A DNA stretch of 64,000 nucleotides, from the NCBI RefSeq assembly GCF_019375475.1, contig NZ_JAHXGQ010000003.1, positions 744,001 through 808,000 of the forward strand. The letters run 5' to 3'. A program made the position numbers and the translations under genes. Every line of letters begins with the position of its first letter. The first letter of the stretch is position 1. The DNA comes from Saccharothrix obliqua (GTDB lineage: Bacteria > Actinomycetota > Actinomycetes > Mycobacteriales > Pseudonocardiaceae). A model generated the notes under the pieces. That model had not been told where the DNA came from. It saw only the letters and a list, made by a program, of their open reading frames with translations, and ran no database searches. This document shows, piece by piece, positions 43,567 through 51,673 of the stretch.

Positions 43567-43671
43567 CGACCGCACAGCGCCAAGTCTGAGCGTTCGCCGG
43601 GCGGACCGCACTCGCCCGGACGGACGCACGCCGCGCCCGGCCCGGGTGGGCCGGACGCGAGCGGCCGTCGG

Positions 43672-44256
43672 TTACGGCGCGACCCCGGTGAGGGCGACCA
43701 TCCCGACGTTGATGCGGTCACTGGTGCTGCCGATGACCACCTTGAGCGCCAACGTCAACGTGCCGGTGGGGGTGAACGACGTCGACACCGTGTAGCAGAC
43801 GGGGGAGGTGGAGTTGCGGTCCGCGGGGTCGTCGAGCCGGACCAGCGCCGAGTTGGGGAGGGTCATGTCGGTGATGCGGGTCTGGCTGATGTACGTCCGG
43901 CCGGGCACCGTACTGGTGACGGTGTAGCAGACCTCGATCAGGGTGATCGTCGTGTTGTCCGACGGGAGACCCAGGTTCAGCCACTGGAAGTCGCCCTCGG
44001 TGGACACGGTCGTCGGGGTCAGGGTGATCGCCGTGCTCGGGCAGCAGTACGGGGCCACGGTGAACTTGGCGGTCGCCGGTCCGGACGGGCCGTTCGCGGT
44101 CGCGCCGAGCGGTGAGTACCGCGTCTTCACCACGGCCGCCGGCGCCGGCCCCGCCGACTGGGCGACGGGTCCGGCCACGATCATGCTCGCGGCCACCAGC
44201 AGTACCGCCAGCACGCCGACACCGGCGAACAGCGGCGTGCGTCTCGAATTCGCCAC
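43672..44256 (-). CDS. secreted protein of unknown function, cysteine-containing
   Basis: 194 residues. Signal sequence at residues 1-35: SRR, a long hydrophobic stretch (GVGVLAVLLVAASMIVAG) and AQSAG. The mature domain is Thr/Ser-rich and probably all-beta, with CC in APYCCPSTAI and two more cysteines in VCYTVTSTVPG and VCYTVSTSF, suggesting two disulfides; the VCYTV motif is repeated. GTG 44256 follows CAGGAG. It is divergent from the TasA-like gene across 423 bases. I do not recognise a family; a role as a surface or fibre protein is guessed from its context only. Confidence 0.6.
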   Translation of the reverse strand: MANSRRTPLFAGVGVLAVLLVAASMIVAGPVAQSAGPAPAAVVKTRYSPLGATANGPSGPATAKFTVAPYCCPSTAITLTPTTVSTEGDFQWLNLGLPSDNTTITLIEVCYTVTSTVPGRTYISQTRITDMTLPNSALVRLDDPADRNSTSPVCYTVSTSFTPTGTLTLALKVVIGSTSDRINVGMVALTGVAP

Positions 44257-44679
44257 GGGACACTCCTGTTCTGCGGGGTTATCCGATGTTCTGCGGGTCC
44301 TTCCGATCTCCTCCCCGGCTCCCGGCGAGCCGGCCGCCATCGTCAAACCCGGCGCGGCACCCGGCAAGAGCACCGGAACCCGTTGCACCCCAACGGATCA
44401 GCTTTCCGGGCGCGATTGCGCCGACCGTTCCGGAGGACTGCGCCGCCCACCGCAACACCACGTGGGTGCGCCTACCCACGCCGCGGCTCGGCGAACGGCG
44501 GTGTCGCACATGCGTGAAACCGCATGACGCGTGGTCGATGGCAAGGTCGATTGCGCCCGCAGGCAAGGAAGGTGTTAGCCGGCGCGCAATTCAGGCCGGT
44601 CGGAAGTCTTGCGCGGCTATACAGGGGGCGCTCGCCAAAAGTGGCGCACGCAATCGATCAGATATGTGAGAGGTTTCAG
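44257..44679. other. intergenic region between two divergent secreted-protein genes
   Basis: 423 bases holding divergent promoters. The part nearest the TasA-like gene is AT-richer, with CTATACAG (44616-44623) as a possible -10 element without a clear -35 partner. A GAGAGG ribosome site precedes ATG 44680. Open frames crossing the region lack protein features. Confidence 0.45.
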
Positions 44680-45270
44680 ATGGGCAGGTTGCCACGCAGT
44701 AAATCCATCGTCCGCCACGGGGCCGCGCCTTTGGGACTCGTGTTGTCCGGGGCACTCGTGCTCGGCGCGTCGCACGCCGCCTTCACGGCCCAGACCTCCA
44801 CCGGTGAGAACTCGTGGAGCACCGGCACCATCACCCTGACCAACGACCAGGACGGCGCGGCGGCCTTCCAGGTGCGGAACATGAAGCCCGGCGAGACCGG
44901 GACGAAGGACATCAAGGTCACCTACAGCGGTGAGGGCTACACCCCCGCGATCCGCTTGTTCGCCAAGGGCGGCTCCGGGGTGGGCGACAGCGCGCTGGCG
45001 AAGCAGATCCAGTTGACCATCAAACGCGGCAAGCCCGGATCGGGTGACAGCTTCGTCCAGGACGCGGATTCCTCCGCGACGTGGACCGGCTCGCTCGACA
45101 CCTTCGGCGGGATCACTTCGCACGACGGAGGTGTTCTCGGCTACGACGGGGCGAACGGAGCGTCGACGATCTTCCGGATCGAATACGGCTTCAGCCCGAC
45201 CGGCGATGCGAACGGGCTGATGGGCAAGTCCGCGCAGACGACGTTCACCTGGCAGGCCAAGGTCGGCTGA
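44680..45270 (+). CDS. TasA/CalY-like secreted protein with SipW-type signal peptide
   Basis: 196 residues. The N-terminus has a basic start, a hydrophobic run and ASHAAFTAQTSTGENSW, a SipW-type signal end like those of the Bacillus fibre protein TasA. The mature part is a beta-rich domain with FQVRNMKPGETGTKDIKVTY and TFTWQAKVG; MKPG and the -TWQ- end are common to TasA/camelysin-like proteins. The start ATG 44680 has GAGAGG six bases upstream. The gene next to it encodes a SipW-type peptidase that would process it. It may form a surface fibre or matrix layer. Confidence 0.7.
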   Translation: MGRLPRSKSIVRHGAAPLGLVLSGALVLGASHAAFTAQTSTGENSWSTGTITLTNDQDGAAAFQVRNMKPGETGTKDIKVTYSGEGYTPAIRLFAKGGSGVGDSALAKQIQLTIKRGKPGSGDSFVQDADSSATWTGSLDTFGGITSHDGGVLGYDGANGASTIFRIEYGFSPTGDANGLMGKSAQTTFTWQAKVG

Positions 45271-45275
45271 CCGGC

Positions 45276-46421
45276 GTGGTCCGGTCGGACTCACGAGGAA
45301 TCGAGGGCAGATCCATTCCCAAGTCGGACATCGTGGAGGAGTCGCACGGCGCGTGCGGCGCGATTGCCGGCGAACGACCGGACACCGACTCCTGGCCCGC
45401 CGTCCTGCGGCGGGCCGGGTGCCGCGCGGTGCTCGGTGTCGTGGCCGGCCTGGTGTTGTGGTCCGCGGCACCACTGGTGATCGGCTGGCACAGCCATGCG
45501 ATCGTGTCCGGCTCCATGTCGCCGCACGTCGAACCGGGCGATGTGGTGGCCTCCTCGCCCTTGCGCGGCGAGGAGGCCACCGGCGGCCAGATCATCCTGT
45601 TCGACGAACCCGGGTCGGCGGACCGCGTGGTGTTGCACCGGGTGTGGTCGGTCAATCCGGACCGCACGCTGGTGACCAAGGGCGATGCCAACGCCGACCC
45701 GGACCCGGAGCCCGTTCCGGTCGATCGCGTGCGAGGTCTCGGGCGGCTGTTGGTCCCGTGGGCCGGCTACCCGTTGTTGTGGCTCAGGGAAGGGCGATGG
45801 GTTCCGGTTGTCGCCACGGCCGGCGCGTTGTCGCTCCTGACCGTCGGCGCGTTCGGCGCCGGACCGCGCACGACCCGCCGGGCGGTGGCCGCCGGCGTGG
45901 CCCTGGTGGTCGTGGTCGTGACAGCCGTTTCGACGGCCCGGTCCGGTTTCACCGCCACCACCGCGGCATCGGTGTCCTGGAACGTCACGATCTCCGGAAT
46001 CGTGCGGAACGTTTTTTCGTACCGCTGCCTCATGGTGGTGCCCGATAGCCGCTACGGCACGTGGGTCTTCCAACACCACTGCGATCGCGCCTTGCCGGAC
46101 CGGAACTGGGACTTCACGACGACCGAGCACGGGTACGTCCACCTGGTGAACCGGGCGACTGGAACCTGCCTCGCGTTCGACAGCGCCCGGAGCGCCGATG
46201 GCCAGCAGGTGAGCCAGTTCGCGTGCACGTCGGGATATGCGGACCAGGAGTGGCGTCCGGTACCGCACCCGTCCGGCCGCGGCCACTTCCTGGAGAACCG
46301 GCTGACCGGGCGCTGCTTGGCGACCGGCGAGACCGAGCACTGGGTCGGCACGAAGGTGTTCCAGCAGGATTGCGACCACCGGCACCCGTACCACCAGTTG
46401 TGGCGGGTCGAGCTGGCCTGA
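45276..46421 (+). CDS. SipW-type signal peptidase I fused to a ricin-B lectin domain
   Basis: 381 residues. A membrane helix (about 48-68) precedes an ER-type signal peptidase domain with Ser80 in VSGSMSPH, His121 in VVLHRVWS and Asp137 in TKGDANADPD, whose spacing resembles SipW. Two more helices follow (about 173-222). The second runs into ARSGFTATTAASVSW (222-236), which itself looks like a SipW cleavage site and resembles the neighbour's HAAFTAQTSTGENSW. Residues 240-381 are a ricin-type lectin with repeated DRNWDF, DQEWRP and YHQLWRV (QxW-like) positions and cysteines. The start is uncertain: GTG 45276 or GTG 45333. The lectin might be released by self-processing. Confidence 0.75.
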   Translation: MVRSDSRGIEGRSIPKSDIVEESHGACGAIAGERPDTDSWPAVLRRAGCRAVLGVVAGLVLWSAAPLVIGWHSHAIVSGSMSPHVEPGDVVASSPLRGEEATGGQIILFDEPGSADRVVLHRVWSVNPDRTLVTKGDANADPDPEPVPVDRVRGLGRLLVPWAGYPLLWLREGRWVPVVATAGALSLLTVGAFGAGPRTTRRAVAAGVALVVVVVTAVSTARSGFTATTAASVSWNVTISGIVRNVFSYRCLMVVPDSRYGTWVFQHHCDRALPDRNWDFTTTEHGYVHLVNRATGTCLAFDSARSADGQQVSQFACTSGYADQEWRPVPHPSGRGHFLENRLTGRCLATGETEHWVGTKVFQQDCDHRHPYHQLWRVELA

Positions 46422-46431
46422 TCGCCGAATG

Positions 46432-46469
46432 GGCGGGGGCGGTCGCGGCGCGCCGCGACCGCCCCCGCC
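46432..46469. terminator. perfect 38-bp palindrome, bidirectional terminator
   Basis: Nineteen bases (46432-46450) are followed immediately by their exact reverse complement (46451-46469). It sits between the stop codons of the plus-strand SipW-lectin gene (46421) and the minus-strand protease (46473), so it can end both transcripts. No central loop bases are present, so the RNA loop would form from the GGCG/CGCC centre. Confidence 0.85.
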
Positions 46470-46472
46470 ACG

Positions 46473-48329
46473 TCACCGGGTGATGGACCAGGACTCCAGG
46501 ACGCCCTCGCCTCCTCGGCTGCGGTCGAAGACCCGCAGCCTCCACGTTCCGCCCGGCTCGCGGACGTCGTCCGCGGTGAACGTCCGGGTGCCCGACCACC
46601 CGGTGCACTCGGCGTACCCGTCGTGCTCGTGCAGCGCATAGGTGTCGCCGCTGGGGCCGATCAACGTGATGTCGAGGTCCTCGACGCAGGGGTGGTGACC
46701 GGAGAGCGTCACGTCCGTCCTCCTCGCCGCCTCACGTCCTGCCGGGACCGGCAGGCTGCTCTCGAACGGCCGCCCGTCACGGATGTCCTTTTGGGTGTTG
46801 TCGAAGAACGTTCGAGCTTCGGGTCCGTTGGTGCGGACCTGAACGGCTGCGCCGGAGGTGGCGTTGCCGACGCCGTCTCGCGCGCGGACCGTGAAGCTGT
46901 ACTCCGTGTCGGGGTTCAAGGCGGGTGCCGTCGTTGCCGTGCTCGACACGGTGCTGACGAGGGCGTCGCCGACGTAGACGTCGTAACCGGCGATCTCGTA
47001 GTCATCAGTGGACGCGTCCCAGGTCAGCGACACGCTGTCCTCAGTGGTGTTGGTGACACGCAGGTTCGCGGGTGCGCTGGGCGGTGTCGTGTCGTTGTCC
47101 GGTCCGGTGACCGGTGTGAGGTCCCATCGCGACAACCCCGCCTTGAGCGGGTGGAAGTTCGTCTGGTTCCACCTGCCAGAGCACTTGCCGAGCCCTCCGG
47201 AGAGGATGCCGAGCGCCTGGTCACCGGCGAGCACCGGCCCACCCGAGTCACCGGGTCCCGCGCACGCCGTCATGAAGACCTTGCCGTCGACCCGCCGTCC
47301 CCCTGGCAGGACGGAAGCGGTGTTCGTCCGCGTGACCTCACCGCACCGCCACTTGGACCGGTGACCGGCGAAGCAGACCGCCTGACCCACGAGCGGCTCG
47401 GTCACGCCGGCGACGGCGACGCGCGGGCCACCCCGCGTGTCCACCGACGAGGAGAGGTTCCAACCGGGTTCGGTGATGGAGACGACCCCGATGTCGCTGT
47501 GACCCGAGTGGTCCTGGAGCGGTCCGGTGTTCGTGGTGCCGGCGGGCTGCCACTTGCCACCGCTGTGGACGGTCGCCGGGAACTTCCTGTTCTCGTCCAT
47601 GCAGTGCCCGGCGGTGATGAAGTGCTGCCCGCCCAAGGAGTCCTTGGCCGGGAAGCCGACCGTGCACCCCCCACGTCCCCACCACAGGCTGCCGGGCCGC
47701 ACGACCTCGTTGAGCTGTGCGGACACGGCGCCGCTCGGTTCGGGAGCGGCGGCGAAGGTCGTGGGGGAGGAGTCGGTCTCGGTCACGGTGACACCGTCGA
47801 CCTCGGGGAACGGTCGGTCGGTGCGCGAGCGGTCGATCGCGACCACCACGGTGTTCGACTTCGGGTCGACACTCCAATCGGTCACCCCGTCGAAGGCCAG
47901 GTCGCCGACCAGACGCATGAGCCGCTCCAGTTCCGCCTGATCCCGCCGCACGAGGACCGGCTCCGCTCCCAGCGCGCGCACCTGTTCCGCTGTACCCGGG
48001 TTCGTCACGGCCACCCGCAGCCCGTCCTCGAACCACGTCCCGGCCACGCCCTCCGACGGCAACGCCGCGGCGATCCGCTGGGCGTCGGATTGCCTGGTCA
48101 GCCGTTCACCGGCTCGGGCCCGGTCCACGCCGAGGCTTTCCCCCAGCGTGTCGAGCATCGAGGAGTCCGGTGCGTTGAACTCGACCGGTGGGTTATCCGT
48201 CGATTCGGCGAACAATGGCCGGGTGCGCATGAATTCAGTGTCGATGACCGATGGTTGGACGTGCATGAATGCAGCGCTCAAGCCGAGTGCGAGCACAGGT
48301 GCCGACAAGAGTGTTCTCGTAAATCGCAT
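46473..48329 (-). CDS. secreted S1-family serine protease with FN3 and P-domain
   Basis: 618 residues. A signal peptide (1-20) is followed by a propeptide (about 60-190) with TRQSDAQRIAAALPSEGVAG and a trypsin-like domain whose triad is His242 (TAGHC), Asp279 (SDIGVV) and Ser362 (GDSGGP). Next come a fibronectin type III domain (PSAPANLRVTNTTEDSV) and a C-terminal proprotein-convertase P-domain (DITLIGPSGDTYALHE, GTWRLRVFDR). Secretion of a streptogrisin-like enzyme that needs pro-region folding is the family role. The propeptide is paralogous to that of the protease at 50331. ATG 48329 is the start. Confidence 0.88.
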   Translation of the reverse strand: MRFTRTLLSAPVLALGLSAAFMHVQPSVIDTEFMRTRPLFAESTDNPPVEFNAPDSSMLDTLGESLGVDRARAGERLTRQSDAQRIAAALPSEGVAGTWFEDGLRVAVTNPGTAEQVRALGAEPVLVRRDQAELERLMRLVGDLAFDGVTDWSVDPKSNTVVVAIDRSRTDRPFPEVDGVTVTETDSSPTTFAAAPEPSGAVSAQLNEVVRPGSLWWGRGGCTVGFPAKDSLGGQHFITAGHCMDENRKFPATVHSGGKWQPAGTTNTGPLQDHSGHSDIGVVSITEPGWNLSSSVDTRGGPRVAVAGVTEPLVGQAVCFAGHRSKWRCGEVTRTNTASVLPGGRRVDGKVFMTACAGPGDSGGPVLAGDQALGILSGGLGKCSGRWNQTNFHPLKAGLSRWDLTPVTGPDNDTTPPSAPANLRVTNTTEDSVSLTWDASTDDYEIAGYDVYVGDALVSTVSSTATTAPALNPDTEYSFTVRARDGVGNATSGAAVQVRTNGPEARTFFDNTQKDIRDGRPFESSLPVPAGREAARRTDVTLSGHHPCVEDLDITLIGPSGDTYALHEHDGYAECTGWSGTRTFTADDVREPGGTWRLRVFDRSRGGEGVLESWSITR

Positions 48330-48757
48330 GGCACAGATGAAACCCTTTCCGGGGTGCCCGGAATAGTCGCGGAGGCCGGGTGCGGTGTGGTTCGGAGGGT
48401 GCGCCGACCCCGAGCCCTGGGCAGCCGCTACGCCCGGGAACCGCCTGTCCGGCGTCCGGTGCGTGGTCGCCGCGCGCGGCATCGGTTCGGGGGTCGATGC
48501 GCAGGTCGGAGGCCGTTCGGCGAGTCCTCGACCGGTCAACCGCCGCGTGGGGTCCGGCCGCTGAAGCCTGCCTGGCGGTGCCCGCTGCCCACGTCACTTG
48601 CGGCCGGGCTTTCGCCGGTGCAACGGTGCCCGCGAAGTCATCGTGGCCGCACGTCGAGGCAATACCGGACTCCGCGTGGCCGCGGTGAAGTTCCGCGCAC
48701 GCCAACGACGCCCATCAGAACGATGGGCGTCGATCAGCGTGCTTTCCGGTGGGGCGG
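48330..48757. other. intergenic region upstream of the P-domain protease
   Basis: 428 bases between the protease start and the AraC stop, both on the minus strand. It holds the protease promoter, probably near its start where the sequence is less GC-rich (about 48330-48370), and the AraC terminator at 48706-48732. No gene is supported. Confidence 0.45.
48706..48732 (-). terminator. terminator downstream of the AraC gene
   Basis: Perfect 11-bp stem CGACGCCCATC (48706-48716) and GATGGGCGTCG (48722-48732) with loop AGAAC. It begins 25 bases beyond the stop codon of the minus-strand AraC gene. Confidence 0.75.
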
Positions 48758-49723
48758 TCAGCCGGTGATCGGCTTGGCCAGCGCCCGCTCGCGGAACTGT
48801 CTGGGCGATTCACCGAACTGGCCGCGGAAGCTCCGGCTGAAGTGAGCCGAACTCCGGAAGCCGACCTGCCGGGCGATGTCCTGGATGCGCACCTTCGCGG
48901 ATCGCGGGTCGGCGAGCTTCGCCGCGGCCCTGCGCAGGCGCGCCGTCTGGATGTGGAACCGGACCCCGCTCCGCTCCCGGAACAGGTTCTGGAGGCTGCG
49001 GCGGGAGATGAAGTGGGCGTTCGCGATCCGGTTGAGGTCGAGGTCCGGGTCGGCGAGGTTCCGTTCGATGTACCAGGCGATCCGCTCGAAGCTGGAGAGC
49101 CCGTGGACGTGCCGGGGGTGCTGTCCGAACGTCGCGTCGAGGAGGACGTTGAAGATCGGCGTGATCACGCGGTCCAGCGCTTCGACGTCGGTGCCGGAAG
49201 GCGTGTCGAGGTGCATGGACCGCACGGTCTCCACGACCCCGGCGAGCAGCCACCGCAGTGTCGACGGAACTTTGGCGGTGATGCGGCCACTTCGCACCGC
49301 CAAAGCGGGCACGCAGGGCAGTTCGCTGAACGTGGTGGTGATCAGGACCAGGTAATCGCCCTCCGTCACCGGGGCCAAGCCGAGCACGGCGTCCGAACGG
49401 GTCGGCGTCCCGTCGGCGCGGTGCCCGGTGAGGATCGACACCCGGTCGTCCGCCGTTGACGCGACGATGGTCAAGAAGTCGTCCTCACCGCTCGCCCGGA
49501 GCAGGGCCGGGGTGTCGAACTCCAGTGCGGACAAGCGGAACCGCGTTGAGATCAGCGCGGACATGCGCCCGTACACGCGCTGGGAGGCGTGCGCGTGGAC
49601 GCACACCCGCGCGGGGAACACGGCGGGTTCGAGGATGCGGTCCCACTCCCGCTTCAACCGAGGTCGGCTCGGGGCGGAAACCGCCTTGTGGATTTCGCAT
49701 CCTCCGGGGAGGTGAGTGATCAT
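48758..49723 (-). CDS. AraC-family transcriptional regulator
   Basis: 321 residues. The N-terminal 210 residues form a sensing domain of the AraC_binding_2 kind (FRLSALEFDTPALLRA, VRSGRITAKVPSTLRWLL). The C-terminal domain has NRIANAHFISRRSLQNLFRE as first helix-turn-helix and DIARQVGFRSSAHFSRSFRG as second, ending SPRQFRERA. ATG 49723 follows AGGACAAAG. It lies between the two paralogous protease genes, divergent from one and upstream of the other, so it is a plausible regulator of both. Confidence 0.88.
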   Translation of the reverse strand: MITHLPGGCEIHKAVSAPSRPRLKREWDRILEPAVFPARVCVHAHASQRVYGRMSALISTRFRLSALEFDTPALLRASGEDDFLTIVASTADDRVSILTGHRADGTPTRSDAVLGLAPVTEGDYLVLITTTFSELPCVPALAVRSGRITAKVPSTLRWLLAGVVETVRSMHLDTPSGTDVEALDRVITPIFNVLLDATFGQHPRHVHGLSSFERIAWYIERNLADPDLDLNRIANAHFISRRSLQNLFRERSGVRFHIQTARLRRAAAKLADPRSAKVRIQDIARQVGFRSSAHFSRSFRGQFGESPRQFRERALAKPITG

Positions 49724-49863
49724 CTTTGTCCTGGGTCGTAGATGTCGGGCTGGTGGTCGTGCCGATACCGCGGCGTCCTGGGCCGACCGCGAGGGGTGGA
49801 CGATCACGTCGCTTCTTGCTCATCGGCAACGCGCATGAGCGTAGGAAGACGCGGAAATATCCG

Positions 49864-49930
49864 GCAATACCGCCGTGGTGGTAGCCGGGCGTCCGTTGTG
49901 ACAGGTCGGGTCAGTCTGCTGCGGTATTGC
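49864..49930. promoter_or_regulatory. spaced inverted repeat, possible regulator binding sites
   Basis: GCAATACCGC (49864-49873) and its exact reverse complement GCGGTATTGC (49921-49930) are 47 bases apart. A related ATACCGCGG lies at 49764-49772, 41 bases upstream of the AraC start. Spaced inverted half-sites between divergent genes are typical of AraC-type operators and looping, but the protein is inferred. Confidence 0.4.
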
Positions 49931-50072
49931 GCAGACGGGCCGTCGCCGGGCTATCGTACAGATGGCTCGCGAGAATCCGTGTCGTCATCGCGAGTCGTTC
50001 GCGACGGTGTGTTCCGACAGCCGGTAGTGCCCTCGTGCCGGTTCGAAGAATATTGTGGCCCGCCGTCGACGG

Positions 50073-50112
50073 TCATTGCCCTCGGGGTCTGCGCGTCCCC
50101 CGAGGGCAATGA
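50073..50112. terminator. strong hairpin without an assigned upstream gene
   Basis: Perfect 15-bp stem (50073-50087 with 50098-50112) and a 10-base loop. Its core, CCCTCGGGG paired with CCCCGAGGG, is shared with the terminator after the protease at 51543-51576. No gene reads into it from either side except a long frame without protein features, so it may end a small RNA, or be an attenuator or relic. Confidence 0.5.
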
Positions 50113-50330
50113 CGTGTGCTCCGGGGTCACCGGGTGTTCCCGGGGTCGGGAAGTCCGCGCTCATGCCTGTGGTGGTGGCGGTTTTGCCGGCAGGTGCACC
50201 TTTCGTTCGCGTCATCGCCCGGTGATCGGCGGAAAAACCCAGCGTGGCGGTGGTGCGCCCTATTCGGCGGTCCACTCGGGCGACGGCGGATCGGTGTCGG
50301 CGGGCGGAACGACCGCGTAGGTTCTGACCC

Positions 50331-51530
50331 ATGAAAATTAGAACGGCGCTATGTGTGACATGTGCGTTGATAGTGGGCGGCAACCAGGTGGCCGCGAATG
50401 CGCAGCCGACACGTCCGGCGGGTCCGATGGCAGAGGCCGTGCGGACCGGTCTCGGGCTGACCGGAGGCGAAGCAGCCGAGTTGTTCGAGCGGCAGTCGCG
50501 GGCGGGCGGCATCGCGGCGCGGCTGCCGAGGGGTGGTGTGGCCGGCCACTGGCTGGACGACGGGCGGCTCAAGGTGGCGGTGACCGATCAGGGAACCGCC
50601 GAGGTCGTGCGATCACTGGGCGCGGAGCCGGAACGGGTGCGGCGCGGTCGGGAGGAACTGGAGGCGTTGCTGCGCTGGGTCGAGGAGAACGCCACCGAGG
50701 CCGTCGTCTCCTGGGGGATCGACCCGACCAAGAATGCCGTGGTGGCGGTGGTCGACCCGGCGGCCGGACCGGGGTTGCCCGCGCGGGACGGCGTCGAGGT
50801 GGTGGAGGGAGAGCCCGGTGAGTTCGCCCAGGGCGACGGCGGGGAGTCGTGGGACTGGGACGACGACGGTGTGGTGGAGGTGGGCTTGAAGGACGAGCAG
50901 AAGGTCCGTCCCGGTGGTGGTTGGCGGGAGCGGCCCTTCGCCGATTGCACCATCGGGTTCCCCGTGCGGGACGGCACGGGTTCCGGTCACTTCCTGACCG
51001 CCGCGCACTGCATGTCGGAGGAGGAGCAGCGGGCGTCGGTCCACACGAAGAACATGGGCTGGCAGGTCGTCGGGAAATCCAATCCCGGCGGGCACCGGCG
51101 CGTCTTCGGCGAAGAAGGTGATTTCGGGCTCGTCTCGGTCGCCGACGAATCCGAGTGGGACCTGTCGCTACGGGTCGAGACCGGCCGCGGTGGACCCGAG
51201 GTCGAGGTGGACGGCCACCTTTCACCGATCCAGGGACAAGCGATCTGCTTCGCCGGCCGGGTTTCGGGGTGGAACTGCGGGAAGGTGACCGGCACCGACC
51301 GGTCTGGCCGGTTCGGCAAGGAGAAGACGTTGTTGGCAGGGTTGTTCGGCACCGACATGTGCGTGCGCAAGGGCGACTCCGGCGGTCCTGGGATCAGCGG
51401 TCGCAAGGGTGTCGGCACGGTCGTCGGCGGGAACAGCAGGTGCGACTCCGGAAAACCGGACCGGTCGTACTTCACGCCGCTCGACCGGTCGTTGGAGAAG
51501 TGGGGCCTCAAGCTCGTCGGCGCGCGCTGA
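50331..51530 (+). CDS. secreted S1-family serine protease (streptogrisin-like)
   Basis: 399 residues. Signal peptide 1-24 (ALCVTCALIVGGNQVAANA); a propeptide with LFERQSRAGGIAARLPRGG; then the protease domain with His226 (TAAHC), Asp264 (GDFGLV) and Ser350 (GDSGGP). It ends directly after the protease domain and has no FN3 or P-domain. ATG 50331 gives a good signal peptide; AAC ATG context has little ribosome site (TGACCC), so the leader may contribute. The propeptide aligns with that of the P-domain protease at 46473, so these are paralogues flanking one AraC gene. A strong terminator follows at 51543. Confidence 0.87.
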   Translation: MKIRTALCVTCALIVGGNQVAANAQPTRPAGPMAEAVRTGLGLTGGEAAELFERQSRAGGIAARLPRGGVAGHWLDDGRLKVAVTDQGTAEVVRSLGAEPERVRRGREELEALLRWVEENATEAVVSWGIDPTKNAVVAVVDPAAGPGLPARDGVEVVEGEPGEFAQGDGGESWDWDDDGVVEVGLKDEQKVRPGGGWRERPFADCTIGFPVRDGTGSGHFLTAAHCMSEEEQRASVHTKNMGWQVVGKSNPGGHRRVFGEEGDFGLVSVADESEWDLSLRVETGRGGPEVEVDGHLSPIQGQAICFAGRVSGWNCGKVTGTDRSGRFGKEKTLLAGLFGTDMCVRKGDSGGPGISGRKGVGTVVGGNSRCDSGKPDRSYFTPLDRSLEKWGLKLVGAR

Positions 51531-51542
51531 GCACGTGTGCCA

Positions 51543-51576
51543 GGACCCTCGGGGCGCAGATTCGCCCCGAGGGTCC
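51543..51576 (+). terminator. terminator of the protease gene
   Basis: Perfect 14-bp stem (51543-51556 with 51563-51576) with a 6-base loop CAGATT, 12 bases beyond the protease stop codon. Confidence 0.85.
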
Positions 51577-51673
51577 CGGTGATTTCCGCGTCAGTGGCGA
51601 CGAGTGGGTGATTACCACGACCGCGGTATTGAGTTCGCGTTCGGTCGGCAATAACTTCCGATGGGTGCGGACA

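Larger units (their letters stand above)
49724..50330. other. 607-base region between the AraC and protease genes
   Basis: No gene is supported; frames crossing it lack protein features. It is AT-richer than its surroundings and holds a 10-bp inverted repeat (49864-49930), an unexplained strong hairpin (50073-50112) and divergent promoters for the AraC and protease genes. A small RNA or leader transcript ending at the hairpin is possible. Confidence 0.5.

Noticed and set aside
49742..50572. Long frames in the gap between AraC and the protease
   Set aside because: The plus frame (49742-50320) and the minus frame (49985-50572) are Ser/Arg-rich, overlap the hairpin and a real gene start, and have no ribosome site or domain.
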